64,000 bases of DNA. Source: Bacteroidia bacterium. GTDB lineage: Bacteria; Bacteroidota; Bacteroidia; JADZBD01. Both the position numbers and the translations under genes were made by a program. The stretch spans positions 409,531 through 473,530 of the forward strand of contig JADZBD010000002.1 in the NCBI GenBank assembly GCA_020852255.1. The letters run 5' to 3'. Position 1 is the stretch's first letter, and every line of letters starts with the position of its first letter. The notes under the pieces were generated by a model. It was given only the letters and a program-made list of their open reading frames with translations, was not told the origin of the DNA and searched no databases. Below, one piece after another: positions 23,716-33,151 of this stretch.

Positions 23716-24240
23716 GTGAAACGGGCATTGGCAATCATCTGGCTTCTCGTCCTTCTCACCGGATTATTCGGTGTGATGCCCTATTTCTTTTTCAAGCAAT
23801 CCCAGATCAGAAGTGCCGTAAAACACAAATTGAAATCTCATGTGCCGGAGACGGAACTCCATGCCCTGCGTTTCAATACCAATGCACACATCCTGTGGGT
23901 ACGCGAAGGAAAAGAATTTAAACTGAACGGGCTTTTCTATGACGTGGTCAAAACAGAAACAGATGGCAAAACCATAATCTACTATTGCGTAAACGATACA
24001 GAAGAAAAAATCCTGTTTGAAAAACTTGAACTTCTCTGCCAGCAACAAGCCAGACAAAACGGCGACCCGGCAGGAGCCGCCGTCCAGCAATTTGTCAAAT
24101 TATTTTCCATAGATCTTCCGTCCATAAATTCATCCTGCCTGCTACCCGCTTCCTCCTGCTTACTTACTGCCTTTTGCACACTACCTACACGCGCTCCCTT
24201 CCTCGTCCCTCCCACCCCTCCGCCCGATCTTAAAGGTTAA
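23716..24240 (+). CDS. Small membrane-anchored protein of unknown function next to a TonB receptor
   Basis: The 174-residue protein starts with GTG and has an N-terminal membrane helix (LAIIWLLVLLTGLFGVMPYFFF). A periplasmic part follows with the pattern HALRFNTNAHILWVREGKEFKLNGLFYDVV, seen in small Bacteroidota proteins I cannot name further. From about residue 130 on, the sequence becomes serine/cysteine/proline-rich (SSCLLPASSCLL, PPTPPPDLKG) and may be unstructured. The TonB receptor gene begins 40 nt downstream, suggesting co-expression. No function can be assigned. Confidence 0.65.
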   Translation: MKRALAIIWLLVLLTGLFGVMPYFFFKQSQIRSAVKHKLKSHVPETELHALRFNTNAHILWVREGKEFKLNGLFYDVVKTETDGKTIIYYCVNDTEEKILFEKLELLCQQQARQNGDPAGAAVQQFVKLFSIDLPSINSSCLLPASSCLLTAFCTLPTRAPFLVPPTPPPDLKG

Positions 24241-24280
24241 CGGTATTCATCCATTCTCGTTAAACCTTATTTTCCAGATT

Positions 24281-26491
24281 ATGAAACGACTATTAGTCGT
24301 CCTGTCTGCATTGCCGCTGATGGTAAATGCACAGGATTTGAACGATACTACCCGGGTCAACGAACTTGATCCTGTGCTGATATCCGCAGATAAATACGGA
24401 GAACGTAAAAAAGAGATTCCGTATACAATGGAACTGATTGATATCAAGCAGATCGAGTTTCAGAATGCACAGAATACCGGCGATATGCTGATGAACTCAG
24501 GATCTGTTTTTGTGCAAAAATCCCAACAGGGCGGAAGCAGTCCTTCCCTGCGCGGATTTGAAGCCAGCCGGGTGCTTCTGGTGGTAGACGGGGTACGAAT
24601 GAATAATGCCATTTACCGGGCCGGACATCTGCAGGATGTGATTACGCTGGATCAAAGTATGTTTGACCGGACAGAGATCCTTTTCGGCCCGTCTTCCGTG
24701 ATGTACGGAAGCGATGCGCTGGGAGGCGTCATGTGCTTCTATACGCGCAAGGCTGTTTTCGGAGACGACTCCGGCATGTATGTCAATAGCAACTCCTGGT
24801 TCAGATGGTCTTCCGCCAATAACGAATTTTCGGGTCATGCGGATATCAATCTGGGATGGAAAAAACTGGCCTCTATTACCAGTTTTACACACAGCACCTT
24901 CGGCGATCTGAGAGCAGGCAGCAACCGTCATCCCTTCTACGATCAGTACTGGAGAAGAGATTTTTACATTGATACCATCAACGGTACCGACACCCTGCTG
25001 AAGAATCCTGACCCTAATACACAACTCTACAGCGGATATTCCCAATATGATCTGTTTCAGAAATTCTCCTGGAAAGTCCGCGAGAATATTCTTCAAACCG
25101 TGAATCTCCAATATTCCAATTCGTCGAACATTCCCCGTTACGACCGGCTCACCGACACCTCCGCCAACGGAGATCTCCGGTTTGCCGAATGGTATTACGG
25201 GCCGCAGCTGCGGCTGATGAGTATCCTGAATACAAGGGTACTTGCCGAAAATAAAATTTTCAACAGCCTGAGCATTTCGCTGGCTGCCCAGAAAATCCGG
25301 CAGCAGCGAATAACCCGTCGCTATAAGAATAATGACCGGAATATACAGGAAGAAAATCTCCTGGTTTTCTCATTCAACACCGACTTCGTTAAGTTTCTTT
25401 CTGAAAAACATGATATTCATTACGGGATTGAAGTAACGTACAACGATGTTCAGTCTGATGCTCACACCCGTAACCGGATAACCGATGAAAAGACACCTTA
25501 CCCCACCCGGTATCCGAATGGCGGCAGCACCATGAGCAGCTATGCCGGATATTTCGCCTACAAAGGGAAAGTGGCGAAGAACAAGATAATACTTACGGCC
25601 GGTCTCCGGTATTCAGCAGGCAGTATTTCCGCCGATTTTTCAGATACCGCTTTTTATCCCTTCCCCTACGCAGCTATCGGGCAAAGAAATTCAGCACTTA
25701 CCTGGACAGCGGGTGTGGTGTGGAACCCCAGCGAAAAATGGAAGTTTGCACTTATGAATTCCTCCGGTTTCCGCTCACCGAACGTAGATGACCTGGCAAA
25801 GGTATTCGATTCCTCACCCGGAATGCTGATTGTTCCTAATCCGGATCTGGCGCCTGAGAAAGTAATTAACACCGAAATCAGTGCAGATGCCCGATTGGGA
25901 AAACACCTGCATGCCTTTATTGCGGGCTGGTATACCGTGCTGACAGATGCTATTGTGGTGAAGGATTTTATCTTTGACGGGAAGGATTCCCTGCTTTATG
26001 ACGGGCAGATGAGTCAGGTACAAGCTGCGCAAAACGCCGACGACGGCATGATTACCGGGCTTACCGGCACCCTGCATTTCCTGTTCAACGACCTGTTCAC
26101 ATTGAAAAGTTCCGCAACATATACCTACGGGCGCTATCATGACTCCGATAACGATACAGTGATTCCGCTGGATCACGTACCTCCTGCTTTCGGTCAGACT
26201 GCGTTGAATATCAAGAGTAAGAAAGCAGAAACAGAGATTTATGTCCGATACAACGGGCCGAAACTGCTGCGGGATTACTCTCCCAGCGGGGAAGATAATC
26301 TTCAGTATGCTACCGCGGAGGGGATGCCATCCTGGGTAACGCTGAATTTCAAGACCGCTTTCCGGATCAATCGCATGATCACTGTCAATACCGGGGTAGA
26401 GAATATTCTGGATACACATTACCGGCATTTTGCTTCCGGGATAAGCGCACCGGGAAGAAATTTCTTTGTCACATTACGAGGAAAGTTTTAG
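24281..26491 (+). CDS. TonB-dependent outer-membrane receptor
   Basis: A 736-residue receptor with a signal peptide (MKRLLVVLSALPLMVNAQ). A plug domain lies at about 45-160 (MLMNSGSVFVQKSQQGGSSP, SLRGFEASRVLLVVDGVRMN, NAIYRAGHLQDVITLD, FGPSSVMYGSDALGG), followed by a beta barrel to a C-terminal aromatic residue (FFVTLRGKF). The RGFEASRVLLVVDGVRMN and YRAGHLQ phrases resemble hemin/hemoglobin-type receptors. The substrate is not certain; heme or another iron source is the best guess. It is preceded by the small membrane protein gene and followed by a gene with its own promoter. Confidence 0.9.
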   Translation: MKRLLVVLSALPLMVNAQDLNDTTRVNELDPVLISADKYGERKKEIPYTMELIDIKQIEFQNAQNTGDMLMNSGSVFVQKSQQGGSSPSLRGFEASRVLLVVDGVRMNNAIYRAGHLQDVITLDQSMFDRTEILFGPSSVMYGSDALGGVMCFYTRKAVFGDDSGMYVNSNSWFRWSSANNEFSGHADINLGWKKLASITSFTHSTFGDLRAGSNRHPFYDQYWRRDFYIDTINGTDTLLKNPDPNTQLYSGYSQYDLFQKFSWKVRENILQTVNLQYSNSSNIPRYDRLTDTSANGDLRFAEWYYGPQLRLMSILNTRVLAENKIFNSLSISLAAQKIRQQRITRRYKNNDRNIQEENLLVFSFNTDFVKFLSEKHDIHYGIEVTYNDVQSDAHTRNRITDEKTPYPTRYPNGGSTMSSYAGYFAYKGKVAKNKIILTAGLRYSAGSISADFSDTAFYPFPYAAIGQRNSALTWTAGVVWNPSEKWKFALMNSSGFRSPNVDDLAKVFDSSPGMLIVPNPDLAPEKVINTEISADARLGKHLHAFIAGWYTVLTDAIVVKDFIFDGKDSLLYDGQMSQVQAAQNADDGMITGLTGTLHFLFNDLFTLKSSATYTYGRYHDSDNDTVIPLDHVPPAFGQTALNIKSKKAETEIYVRYNGPKLLRDYSPSGEDNLQYATAEGMPSWVTLNFKTAFRINRMITVNTGVENILDTHYRHFASGISAPGRNFFVTLRGKF

Positions 26492-26524
26492 GAAGCGCTG
26501 TGAATGTTTATATGCGCAGTTTAG

Positions 26525-26532
26525 TATCTTTG
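26525..26532 (+). promoter_or_regulatory. -7 promoter box (TATCTTTG) of the DUF2157 pair
   Basis: TATCTTTG is a perfect TAnnTTTG box ending 4 nt before the ATG at 26537. That spacing implies a leaderless transcript. A clear -33 TTTG is not visible. Confidence 0.5.
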
Positions 26533-26536
26533 ATAC

Positions 26537-27511
26537 ATGTGGGCAACCGAAGAGCTGAAAAAAAAGCAAATCATCGGAGATGAACAGAAGAACACCTTAG
26601 ACGATCTCGAAATAACACACCCTCTTTCCATCCACTGGGAACTGCGGGTCATTTTGTACCTCGGCGTAACGCTACTTAGCACCGGACTGGGTATTCTCAT
26701 CTATAAAAATATTGATACGATTGGTCATCATGTGATCATTGCATTAAATGCACTTGCCTGCACTGCCTGCTTCTGGTATATATGGAAACATAAACTGCCC
26801 TTTCACTGGGGCAGCATGCAACACCCGTCTCCATTTTATGATTATGTGCTTTTACTGGGCGTGCTGTTGCTTGGAATATTAACCGGTTATATTCAATACC
26901 AGTACGAAATCTTTGGAACTCATTACGGGCTGGCTACCCTTCTCCCTTCCCTTGCTTATCTTTTCCTTGCATACAGGTTTGACCACAAAGGTGTACTGTC
27001 TCTCTCCGTTACCGGTTTAGCTGCCTGGGCCGGCATCAGCGTATCCTTGCATGATCTTCTGGAGAATAATTTTGATTCGGAACGTGAGCTGATGTATACC
27101 GGTATCGCTTTCGGCATCTGTACCGGAGCCGCCGCCTGGTTTACAGAACAGAAAGAGAAGAAGAAGCATTTTGCATTTACCTTTCACAATTTTGCAGCGA
27201 ATATTTTCTTTATTGCAGCCCTTTCCGGGTTATTTTCAGGCGAAGCCGAAGTGCTTATGGTTCTGCTGATCGCCGCCGGCGTGTATTTCTATATTTACTA
27301 TGCAAGAAAAATGAAGTCCTTCATCTTCCTGCTTTATTCAGTTATCTACGGATATATCATGTTCTCTTACCTTTTTATCCTGTTGATGGACTGGATGAGC
27401 GGAAATGATGATCTGATGATCACACTCGGATTCCTGTACTTTATGGCCAGTGCAGGGGGAGTTGTACTCTTCTTTATCCATTACAAAAAACTCCTGGGTA
27501 TCAAAAAATGA
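26537..27511 (+). CDS. DUF2157-type polytopic membrane protein
   Basis: This 324-residue protein has a short cytoplasmic N-terminal helical part (ELKKKQIIGDEQKNTLDDLE) and about eight to ten membrane helices. The layout and the opening (helical cap, then a helix starting LRVILYLGVTLLSTGLGILIYKNI) match DUF2157 proteins. The molecular role is unknown. It overlaps the next membrane gene by 4 nt (ATGA), so the two products probably act together. Confidence 0.7.
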   Translation: MWATEELKKKQIIGDEQKNTLDDLEITHPLSIHWELRVILYLGVTLLSTGLGILIYKNIDTIGHHVIIALNALACTACFWYIWKHKLPFHWGSMQHPSPFYDYVLLLGVLLLGILTGYIQYQYEIFGTHYGLATLLPSLAYLFLAYRFDHKGVLSLSVTGLAAWAGISVSLHDLLENNFDSERELMYTGIAFGICTGAAAWFTEQKEKKKHFAFTFHNFAANIFFIAALSGLFSGEAEVLMVLLIAAGVYFYIYYARKMKSFIFLLYSVIYGYIMFSYLFILLMDWMSGNDDLMITLGFLYFMASAGGVVLFFIHYKKLLGIKK

Positions 27512-28710
27512 TCATCTATTCCAAAGAAAATCTCCATGGGTTGCACATCACTAATGCAGCTAAACGCTGGTTTGCCCGGAACTGGATCAGTGCCGGCATC
27601 CTTGAAAAGACACAAACAGCATATCCTGTCACCTTTTACAGTCCGAATGTTTTCATTCGTATTGGCCTGTTTCTCTTCACCCATTTCATCATCAGTTCGG
27701 CCTACGGAATGTTTATTTTCTGGTTTAACTTCATTGATTCCTCCTCCTGGGAAACGGCCATGGCATCCATGCTGATTTTTTTCGCCGTTTTGTGCACGGG
27801 GACGCTCGAATTCGGGATCCGCCGACTGGTTAAAGGCAGAGAGCTGTATAACAGTGGAATCGGGGAAGCGCTGATCTACTCAGCACTCGGCTTTCTGGCA
27901 GGGGGTCTGTTCTGGTTGCTTTCAGGAACAAGTATGAATGACGAGGATGCATTTCTCACAACCTGTTTCCTCTTGTTGCCTGTACTGCTCGCCGGTGCTG
28001 TTCGCTACCTTGATCTGGTCTGCGCGGCGGGATCGGTCATCTGCTTTTATCTCATCGCATTTTTGATACTTATTAAAACCGGCGACTCAGCCAAATACAT
28101 CATTCCCTTCGCCTTTATGCTTTTATCTGCCGCTTTTCTGCTGGGATTCGCCCGGATCAGAAGACTGCAGAAATTTCTATTCTGGAAAAAGGTGATTACG
28201 GTGGCACGACTGATCAATATGCTCGTACTCTATTTCTCAGGAAATTATTTTGTAATAAGAGAATCGTCCATTGAATTCTTTCACATGTCGCAGGATTCAG
28301 AAGTACCGCTCTACTGGTTCTTCTGGGCATTTACTTTTCTGGTTCCCCTTGCCTACCTGTTTTTGGGGCTTGCCCGAAAAGATAAGGTCTTTCTCTGGAG
28401 CGGACTGATCCTGATCGGCCTGTCGGTGATGACATTCCGAAATTATTACAGTGTTGCGCCCCCCGAAGTAGCCTTGAGCCTTGCGGGGTTTGTGCTGATC
28501 CTCCTGGCCTGGGTGGGAATAAAATACTTCAGGGAAGGAAGAAAGGGAATCACTTATGTGGCTGAACCGGATGAAGACAATTTTTTAAAGGAGCATGCCG
28601 AGGCACTGATCATAGCTCAAACAATGGGAACTACCGGACCGTCTGCAGATGAAAGCGTAGGCCCAGGTGGCGGAGATTTTGGAGGTGGCGGGAGTGAGAC
28701 AAAGTGGTAG
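27508..28710 (+). CDS. Polytopic membrane protein with Gly-rich tail, partner of the DUF2157 protein
   Basis: This 400-residue protein has roughly ten membrane helices (for example ALIYSALGFLAGGLFWLL and VALSLAGFVLILLAWVG). The soluble C-terminal tail ends in VGPGGGDFGGGGSETKW. DUF2157 genes are often paired with a second membrane gene (DUF4401/DUF4407-like), and the position here fits, but I cannot confirm the family. The Gly-rich tail ending in tryptophan is reminiscent of tails on TPM/YgcG proteins. Function is unknown. Confidence 0.65.
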   Translation: MIIYSKENLHGLHITNAAKRWFARNWISAGILEKTQTAYPVTFYSPNVFIRIGLFLFTHFIISSAYGMFIFWFNFIDSSSWETAMASMLIFFAVLCTGTLEFGIRRLVKGRELYNSGIGEALIYSALGFLAGGLFWLLSGTSMNDEDAFLTTCFLLLPVLLAGAVRYLDLVCAAGSVICFYLIAFLILIKTGDSAKYIIPFAFMLLSAAFLLGFARIRRLQKFLFWKKVITVARLINMLVLYFSGNYFVIRESSIEFFHMSQDSEVPLYWFFWAFTFLVPLAYLFLGLARKDKVFLWSGLILIGLSVMTFRNYYSVAPPEVALSLAGFVLILLAWVGIKYFREGRKGITYVAEPDEDNFLKEHAEALIIAQTMGTTGPSADESVGPGGGDFGGGGSETKW

Positions 28711-28755
28711 TGAGCGTGAGCAGCAGGCAGTAGTAATAGATTTGCAGTATTCAGG

Positions 28756-28763
28756 TATCTTTG
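28756..28763 (+). promoter_or_regulatory. -7 promoter box (TATCTTTG) of murI
   Basis: TATCTTTG ends 5 nt before the ATG at 28769. It supports that start over the upstream in-frame starts and implies a leaderless message. Confidence 0.5.
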
Positions 28764-28768
28764 TCTTT

Positions 28769-29566
28769 ATGTCATCTCAAGCTCCCATTGGTATTTTTGA
28801 CTCCGGAATCGGTGGCTTAACGGTATTGTCGGAGATCCGGAAATTGATGCCACATGAAGAGCTCATCTACTTTGCAGACTCGGCGAATCTGCCCTATGGA
28901 GAAAAACCCATGGAGAAGATCCTGGAGCTCAGTAAAAATATCGTGGAATTGCTTCGCTCCAAAGGTTGTAAGCTTATTGTGATCGCATGTAACACTGCGA
29001 GCGCGGCAGCCCTTAAACCCCTCAGGGAACTCTATCCTGATTTTCCTTTTGTAGGAATGGAACCGGCAGTGAAACCGGCTGCGGAGCAAACAAAAACAAA
29101 AACGGTTGGAGTGCTTGCCACACCCGCTACATTCCAGGGTGAATTGTATGCTTCTGTTGTGGAACGATTTGCACAGGATGTAGAAGTCATTCGTCAACCC
29201 TGTCCGGGGCTTGTACAACAAATAGAAGCTGGAAAATTACACACTCATGATACCGAAGGAATGCTGAGAGGATGGATAGAGCCCATGCTGGAGAAAAATA
29301 TTGACACGCTGGTGCTGGGATGTACGCATTATCCATTTGTAAAAGAACTCATCAAAAAAATTGCTGGAGAAAAGGTGCGCATCATAGATCCTGCTCCGGC
29401 AGTAGCTAAACAGGTACAGCGAATATTAGAACAAAAAGATCTGCTGGTCAGCGGAACCAAAGCAGCAGATATTACCTATTTCACCAGCGGTTCTGTAGAG
29501 CAGATGAAAAGTGCATTGAGTATGCTGGACATGAAGCCGGGGGAAGTGATTGAATTACAAAGCTGA
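28769..29566 (+). CDS. murI: Glutamate racemase
   Basis: A 265-residue enzyme that makes D-glutamate for peptidoglycan. The family opening IGIFDSGIGGLTVL is followed by the SANLPYGEK loop. Catalytic cysteines lie in IACNTASA (about C73) and LGCTHYPF (about C185). The frame extends upstream to 28667, but those codons overlap the preceding gene's tail and lack family similarity. The ATG at 28769 places the conserved motif at residue 8 and follows a -7 box, so it is the better start. Confidence 0.96.
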   Translation: MSSQAPIGIFDSGIGGLTVLSEIRKLMPHEELIYFADSANLPYGEKPMEKILELSKNIVELLRSKGCKLIVIACNTASAAALKPLRELYPDFPFVGMEPAVKPAAEQTKTKTVGVLATPATFQGELYASVVERFAQDVEVIRQPCPGLVQQIEAGKLHTHDTEGMLRGWIEPMLEKNIDTLVLGCTHYPFVKELIKKIAGEKVRIIDPAPAVAKQVQRILEQKDLLVSGTKAADITYFTSGSVEQMKSALSMLDMKPGEVIELQS

Positions 29567-29596
29567 GATTGAAGAGGGAATGGGAAAGGAATCCGG

Positions 29597-30109
29597 TTAT
29601 TTAAACCAGGATGAATACATCACATAGTTTCCGGCGATGCGGTTTATTTCGCCGGCGATAAGTTCCTGAGAAATATCCTTTACCTTTTTGGCCGGAACAC
29701 CGGCATAAATACTCCCCGACTCTACTTTGGTTCCTTCAAGTAAAACGGCTCCGGCAGCAATAATAGAATTGCTTCCCACCACACAGCCGTCCATCACAAT
29801 CGCTCCCATACCAATCAATACATTATCCTGAATGGTGCATCCGTGTACTATGGCATTATGACCGATGGAAACATTGTTGCCAATGTTGGTAGGAGCCTTC
29901 TGATAGGTGCAGTGAATGATGGCGCCATCCTGAACGTTCACTTTGTTCCCCATTTTAATGTAATGCACATCTCCCCGCACTACAGCATTAAACCAAAAGG
30001 AACACTGATCACCGCAGGTAACATCACCTACGATGGTAGCATTCTCAGCAATAAAAACTTCTTTTCCGAATGCGGGGGAAACTCCTTTTACGGGTTTAAT
30101 TACCGGCAT
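29597..30109 (-). CDS. Gamma-carbonic-anhydrase-like left-handed beta-helix protein
   Basis: The 170-residue protein consists of hexapeptide repeats forming a left-handed beta helix: AENATIVGDVTCGDQCSFWF, NKVNVQDGAIIHC, NVSIGHNAIVHGCTIQDNVL. Metal-ligand histidines sit in AIIHC, IGHNAIVHG, as in gamma carbonic anhydrases and the YrdA/PaaY group. Whether it has carbonic anhydrase activity cannot be told from sequence. It follows 1 nt after the HMA gene on the same strand and may be the last gene of the copper operon. It is convergent with murI. Confidence 0.9.
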   Translation of the reverse strand: MPVIKPVKGVSPAFGKEVFIAENATIVGDVTCGDQCSFWFNAVVRGDVHYIKMGNKVNVQDGAIIHCTYQKAPTNIGNNVSIGHNAIVHGCTIQDNVLIGMGAIVMDGCVVGSNSIIAAGAVLLEGTKVESGSIYAGVPAKKVKDISQELIAGEINRIAGNYVMYSSWFK

Positions 30110-30110
30110 A

Positions 30111-30458
30111 CTATTTCTCTTCCGGTGTATGCGGATTCACAGGTTTGTTCCCGTCTTTATTCAGTTTATTCTTCGGCTTCACATCGTCGGCTTCCCATCC
30201 GCCTCCGGCAATGGTCTCGCGAATCACGTCCACGCTGGTTTTCTTTGTCAGAAAAACTACGGTGAGCGTTTTTGTAGAGAGGTCCACTTCCGCCTTTTTC
30301 ACACCTTTAATGCCCTTGACCAGTTTTTCAATTCCGGTCTTGCACTTATCGCATTCGGCATTTACCTTAATCTTAACCTCCGTTTTACGCTGCGCCATGC
30401 CGGCAGATCCGAAGGATACGAAGAGCGCAATGAGTGCGATGAGAATTTTATTGTTCAT
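30111..30458 (-). CDS. Secreted heavy-metal-associated (HMA) domain protein
   Basis: A 115-residue protein with a signal peptide (MNNKILIALIALFVSFGSAGMA). One ferredoxin-like HMA domain follows with the metal motif ECDKC (CxxC) and KGIKGVKKAEVDLSTKTLTV. The C terminus is a lysine/proline-rich tail. It probably binds copper or another soft metal in the periplasm. It follows the second HMA gene by 5 nt in a TonB receptor operon. Confidence 0.88.
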   Translation of the reverse strand: MNNKILIALIALFVSFGSAGMAQRKTEVKIKVNAECDKCKTGIEKLVKGIKGVKKAEVDLSTKTLTVVFLTKKTSVDVIRETIAGGGWEADDVKPKNKLNKDGNKPVNPHTPEEK

Positions 30459-30463
30459 AGGAG

Positions 30464-30847
30464 TTATTTATTGGGTTCGCAGAAAATGACTTCAACCTTA
30501 TACTTGTGTTCACTGCCTTCTCCCGGATTAAAATTTTCTATTGCTGCAATAATCTTTTCTTTTGAAATCTTCACCTCGTCAAATATAAATGTACCGGTCA
30601 TGCTTTCAAAATCCACGGTGCTGGATTTTACTCCCTTCAACTGGTAGACATTATCCTCAATTCCCTTGGCGCAGCCATGGGCACATGTCATCCCGGAAAT
30701 TTTCACCTTTAGCACCATCATTGAACGCTTTGGGGCCTTCGGGTCCTTTTTACTGTTTTCCTGCGGCACTGGCGTTTCTTGAGATGCCAAAGCCCCCGCC
30801 ATCAAAAGGCACAGGCTAAAAAGCGCTATTTTCAGATATGCTTTCAT
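30464..30847 (-). CDS. Secreted HMA-like metal-binding protein with a CAHGC motif
   Basis: This 127-residue protein has a signal peptide (MKAYLKIALFSLCLLMAGALA) and a short linker. An HMA domain follows with GMTCAHGCAKGIEDNVYQL, where the cysteines are separated by three residues instead of the usual two, with a histidine between them. The domain ends in KYKVEVIFCEPNK. Metal chaperone or sensor function is likely, probably copper. It is 42 nt downstream of the TonB receptor. Confidence 0.85.
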   Translation of the reverse strand: MKAYLKIALFSLCLLMAGALASQETPVPQENSKKDPKAPKRSMMVLKVKISGMTCAHGCAKGIEDNVYQLKGVKSSTVDFESMTGTFIFDEVKISKEKIIAAIENFNPGEGSEHKYKVEVIFCEPNK

Positions 30848-30889
30848 GTTTTCAATGTTAGTTTGCGATTCTATTTATCTAATATATTG

Positions 30890-33097
30890 TTAATCAATAT
30901 GATACCTCCATCCCAGATAAATTTTTCTCCCTTCTGTAGGCCCCCAGATAAACGAAGTATCAAAATACGGGCCATAGGGGTTTGCGGAGGAAATAATGGC
31001 ATCCTTTTGAATGAAGTTAAGAAGATTCTCGGAACCCAGGTAAAGTTCATGACGCTTCCAAATGCGGTTCACCTGCATATTCAGTTTAAAATATGGATCG
31101 GAGTAATCAGGCCGGCGGAAAGGAACCGGATTAAATAAGGTATAGGGTAAGCGCTTCTTACCAAACCATTGTGTGGTTAAACTCGCATTCCACTTCCTGT
31201 TAAATGTTTCATAGTAAAGAGTAGCCAGAACCCGGTGCCGGGCAATGAAGGGAAGTTCCTCCCTGTTTCCGTCCTTCTCCTTTTGCACATCCAGGAATTT
31301 CCAGGCGAGTTTGATATCCAGGTTTTTGATTACTTCCCAGCTGAATTCGGCCTGAATGGCGGTAGACCATGTTTTCCCGTTAAAATTTGCGAAATGTACT
31401 TCGGTAAAATCAAAGCTGTAATCGGGAATCACCATATTCCTGAACCGGGTGTGGTAGGCATCCAGGATAAAAGTTCCTTTACGGTACAGCCATTTGAATT
31501 TCTTAACAAGACTGATCCCTGTATTTACCGATTCCTGCGGCCTCAGGTCACCGTGAATGAGAATAACCTTAGAAGAAGCCAGGATATTTGGATTTTCAGC
31601 AAGAATATAACTGTGCTTCCATCCGGTTCCGATATTCGCGCGCAGATCAAAATTTTCACTGAATGAATATTTCATGCTCAGCCTGGGAGTGAGGAACACT
31701 TTCCCATCGGAAAGATCGGCCCTTACCCCGGCGATAAAAGCCAGTATTTGATTTTTGTTAAATGTGTTCTCAATGAACACGCCGGGAACGCTCTCCCTGC
31801 GTTTAATGGTAAGGGTATCGAATGTTTCCTGTGTATCATCGTACCTATAACTGAAACCTGCATCGAGGCTATTGTATTCATTCCACCGGCGGTTATAAAT
31901 CATACGCAGATTTCCGTTCACCTCCTTGCCTTCATATTGCCTTAGCCCGTAGAAACCGTACTGACTGTGGTAAACCCCCGAATACTGGAATCCGATGCTG
32001 TGTTCCTTCTTTCCTTTTAAAGCCCTTCCGATCCGCCCGTTGAAATCCAATTTGTTCGTGGTCAGCTCCTGTCCCCACCCGCCTAGTGTATCATGGTGAT
32101 GTTCCCCGTGTTCAAATCCGGTTTGTCCGCCCATTCGCTGCTCGTACAGATACCGTATCGTATTTTGGGAAATAGTACCCTGCTTACTCAGGTATTTCCA
32201 TTTGCTGGCCAGGCTCACGCTTTGGAGCATCGGCATATCCATGAATCCATCATTATTAAGATCCTCCTCTTTATCCGAATGATCGGCGTGTATCATAAAA
32301 ATAGTGGAGAGCTGGTCGTTGAGTTTCCACTTCTTGTCAATGTTCAGCTCTTTTCGCAGGTCGTCATCCAGGTAAGCATTTACAAATAAACTTTTTGTAT
32401 TCATCGGATCTTTCAGATCCACATTCACCATACCGGCCATCGCTTCATGACCGAAGATCACGGTGCCCGGTCCTTTTACAATATGGATTGCATTGATCTG
32501 ATTTCCTGGTACGCTATTCAGCCCATAGGTTTGGGAGAGCCCACTGAGCAGCGGGGCATTCTCCGTAAGTAATAAAGTGTAGGCTCCCGACAATCCCAGA
32601 ATCTGAATCTCCTTGCTGCCTGTAACAGCATCTTTGTATGTAATATCTACGCTGGCATTGGTTTCAAAACTCTCCCCCAGGTTACAACAGGCCATTTTAG
32701 TCAGCTCTTTGGGAGTAATAATTTCAGTTTTTATGGGAGAATAGGAGATGAAATTTCCGTCTTTCTTTTCTGTAATGTTTACCTGTCCCAGCGTTTTCAC
32801 GTTATTCATGCGCACCGTCAGGGACTTTTTCAGTGAATCTGTCAGAAGAATGGTATCGGTCACAAACTCTGTGTGAAGAACCACTAAGCGGGCGGGGAAG
32901 CTGTCGGGCCAGCCAATGAATGCCAATCCCTTCTCGTCTGTTTGTGCTGCATTTTTGGTTCCCAGCCAGGCTATTCCGGCAAATTCCACGGGTTGTGCAG
33001 AATCGCCCAGGACCTGCACACGAAGGCCCTGACCGAAAAATTCAGTGACAAAAAATAAAGCGAAACCTGTAAGAAGAATCCTGAGCATGATGAGCAA
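30890..33097 (-). CDS. TonB-dependent receptor of a metal (probably copper) operon
   Basis: The 735-residue receptor has a signal peptide (about 1-22). A carboxypeptidase-regulatory-like N-terminal domain (about 25-105) is followed by a plug with ACCNLGESFETNASVDITYKD, ILGLSGAYTLLLTENAPLLS and VKGPGTVIFGHEAMAGMVNV, then a beta barrel. The two adjacent cysteines in the plug and the flanking HMA and HYC_CC_PP genes point to a metal substrate, most likely copper. The barrel has a His-rich loop (FEHGEHHHDTLGG) that may bind metal. The assignment of copper is inference. Confidence 0.88.
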   Translation of the reverse strand: MLIMLRILLTGFALFFVTEFFGQGLRVQVLGDSAQPVEFAGIAWLGTKNAAQTDEKGLAFIGWPDSFPARLVVLHTEFVTDTILLTDSLKKSLTVRMNNVKTLGQVNITEKKDGNFISYSPIKTEIITPKELTKMACCNLGESFETNASVDITYKDAVTGSKEIQILGLSGAYTLLLTENAPLLSGLSQTYGLNSVPGNQINAIHIVKGPGTVIFGHEAMAGMVNVDLKDPMNTKSLFVNAYLDDDLRKELNIDKKWKLNDQLSTIFMIHADHSDKEEDLNNDGFMDMPMLQSVSLASKWKYLSKQGTISQNTIRYLYEQRMGGQTGFEHGEHHHDTLGGWGQELTTNKLDFNGRIGRALKGKKEHSIGFQYSGVYHSQYGFYGLRQYEGKEVNGNLRMIYNRRWNEYNSLDAGFSYRYDDTQETFDTLTIKRRESVPGVFIENTFNKNQILAFIAGVRADLSDGKVFLTPRLSMKYSFSENFDLRANIGTGWKHSYILAENPNILASSKVILIHGDLRPQESVNTGISLVKKFKWLYRKGTFILDAYHTRFRNMVIPDYSFDFTEVHFANFNGKTWSTAIQAEFSWEVIKNLDIKLAWKFLDVQKEKDGNREELPFIARHRVLATLYYETFNRKWNASLTTQWFGKKRLPYTLFNPVPFRRPDYSDPYFKLNMQVNRIWKRHELYLGSENLLNFIQKDAIISSANPYGPYFDTSFIWGPTEGRKIYLGWRYHID

Positions 33098-33151
33098 CTT
33101 AATATAACGAACAGACGGTCCCCGGAGGGGAAATCCACATTATATTCAGTC

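Noticed and set aside
24241-24280. Cobalamin or other riboswitch before the TonB receptor
   Set aside because: Only 40 nt separate the genes and no riboswitch core or hairpin is visible.
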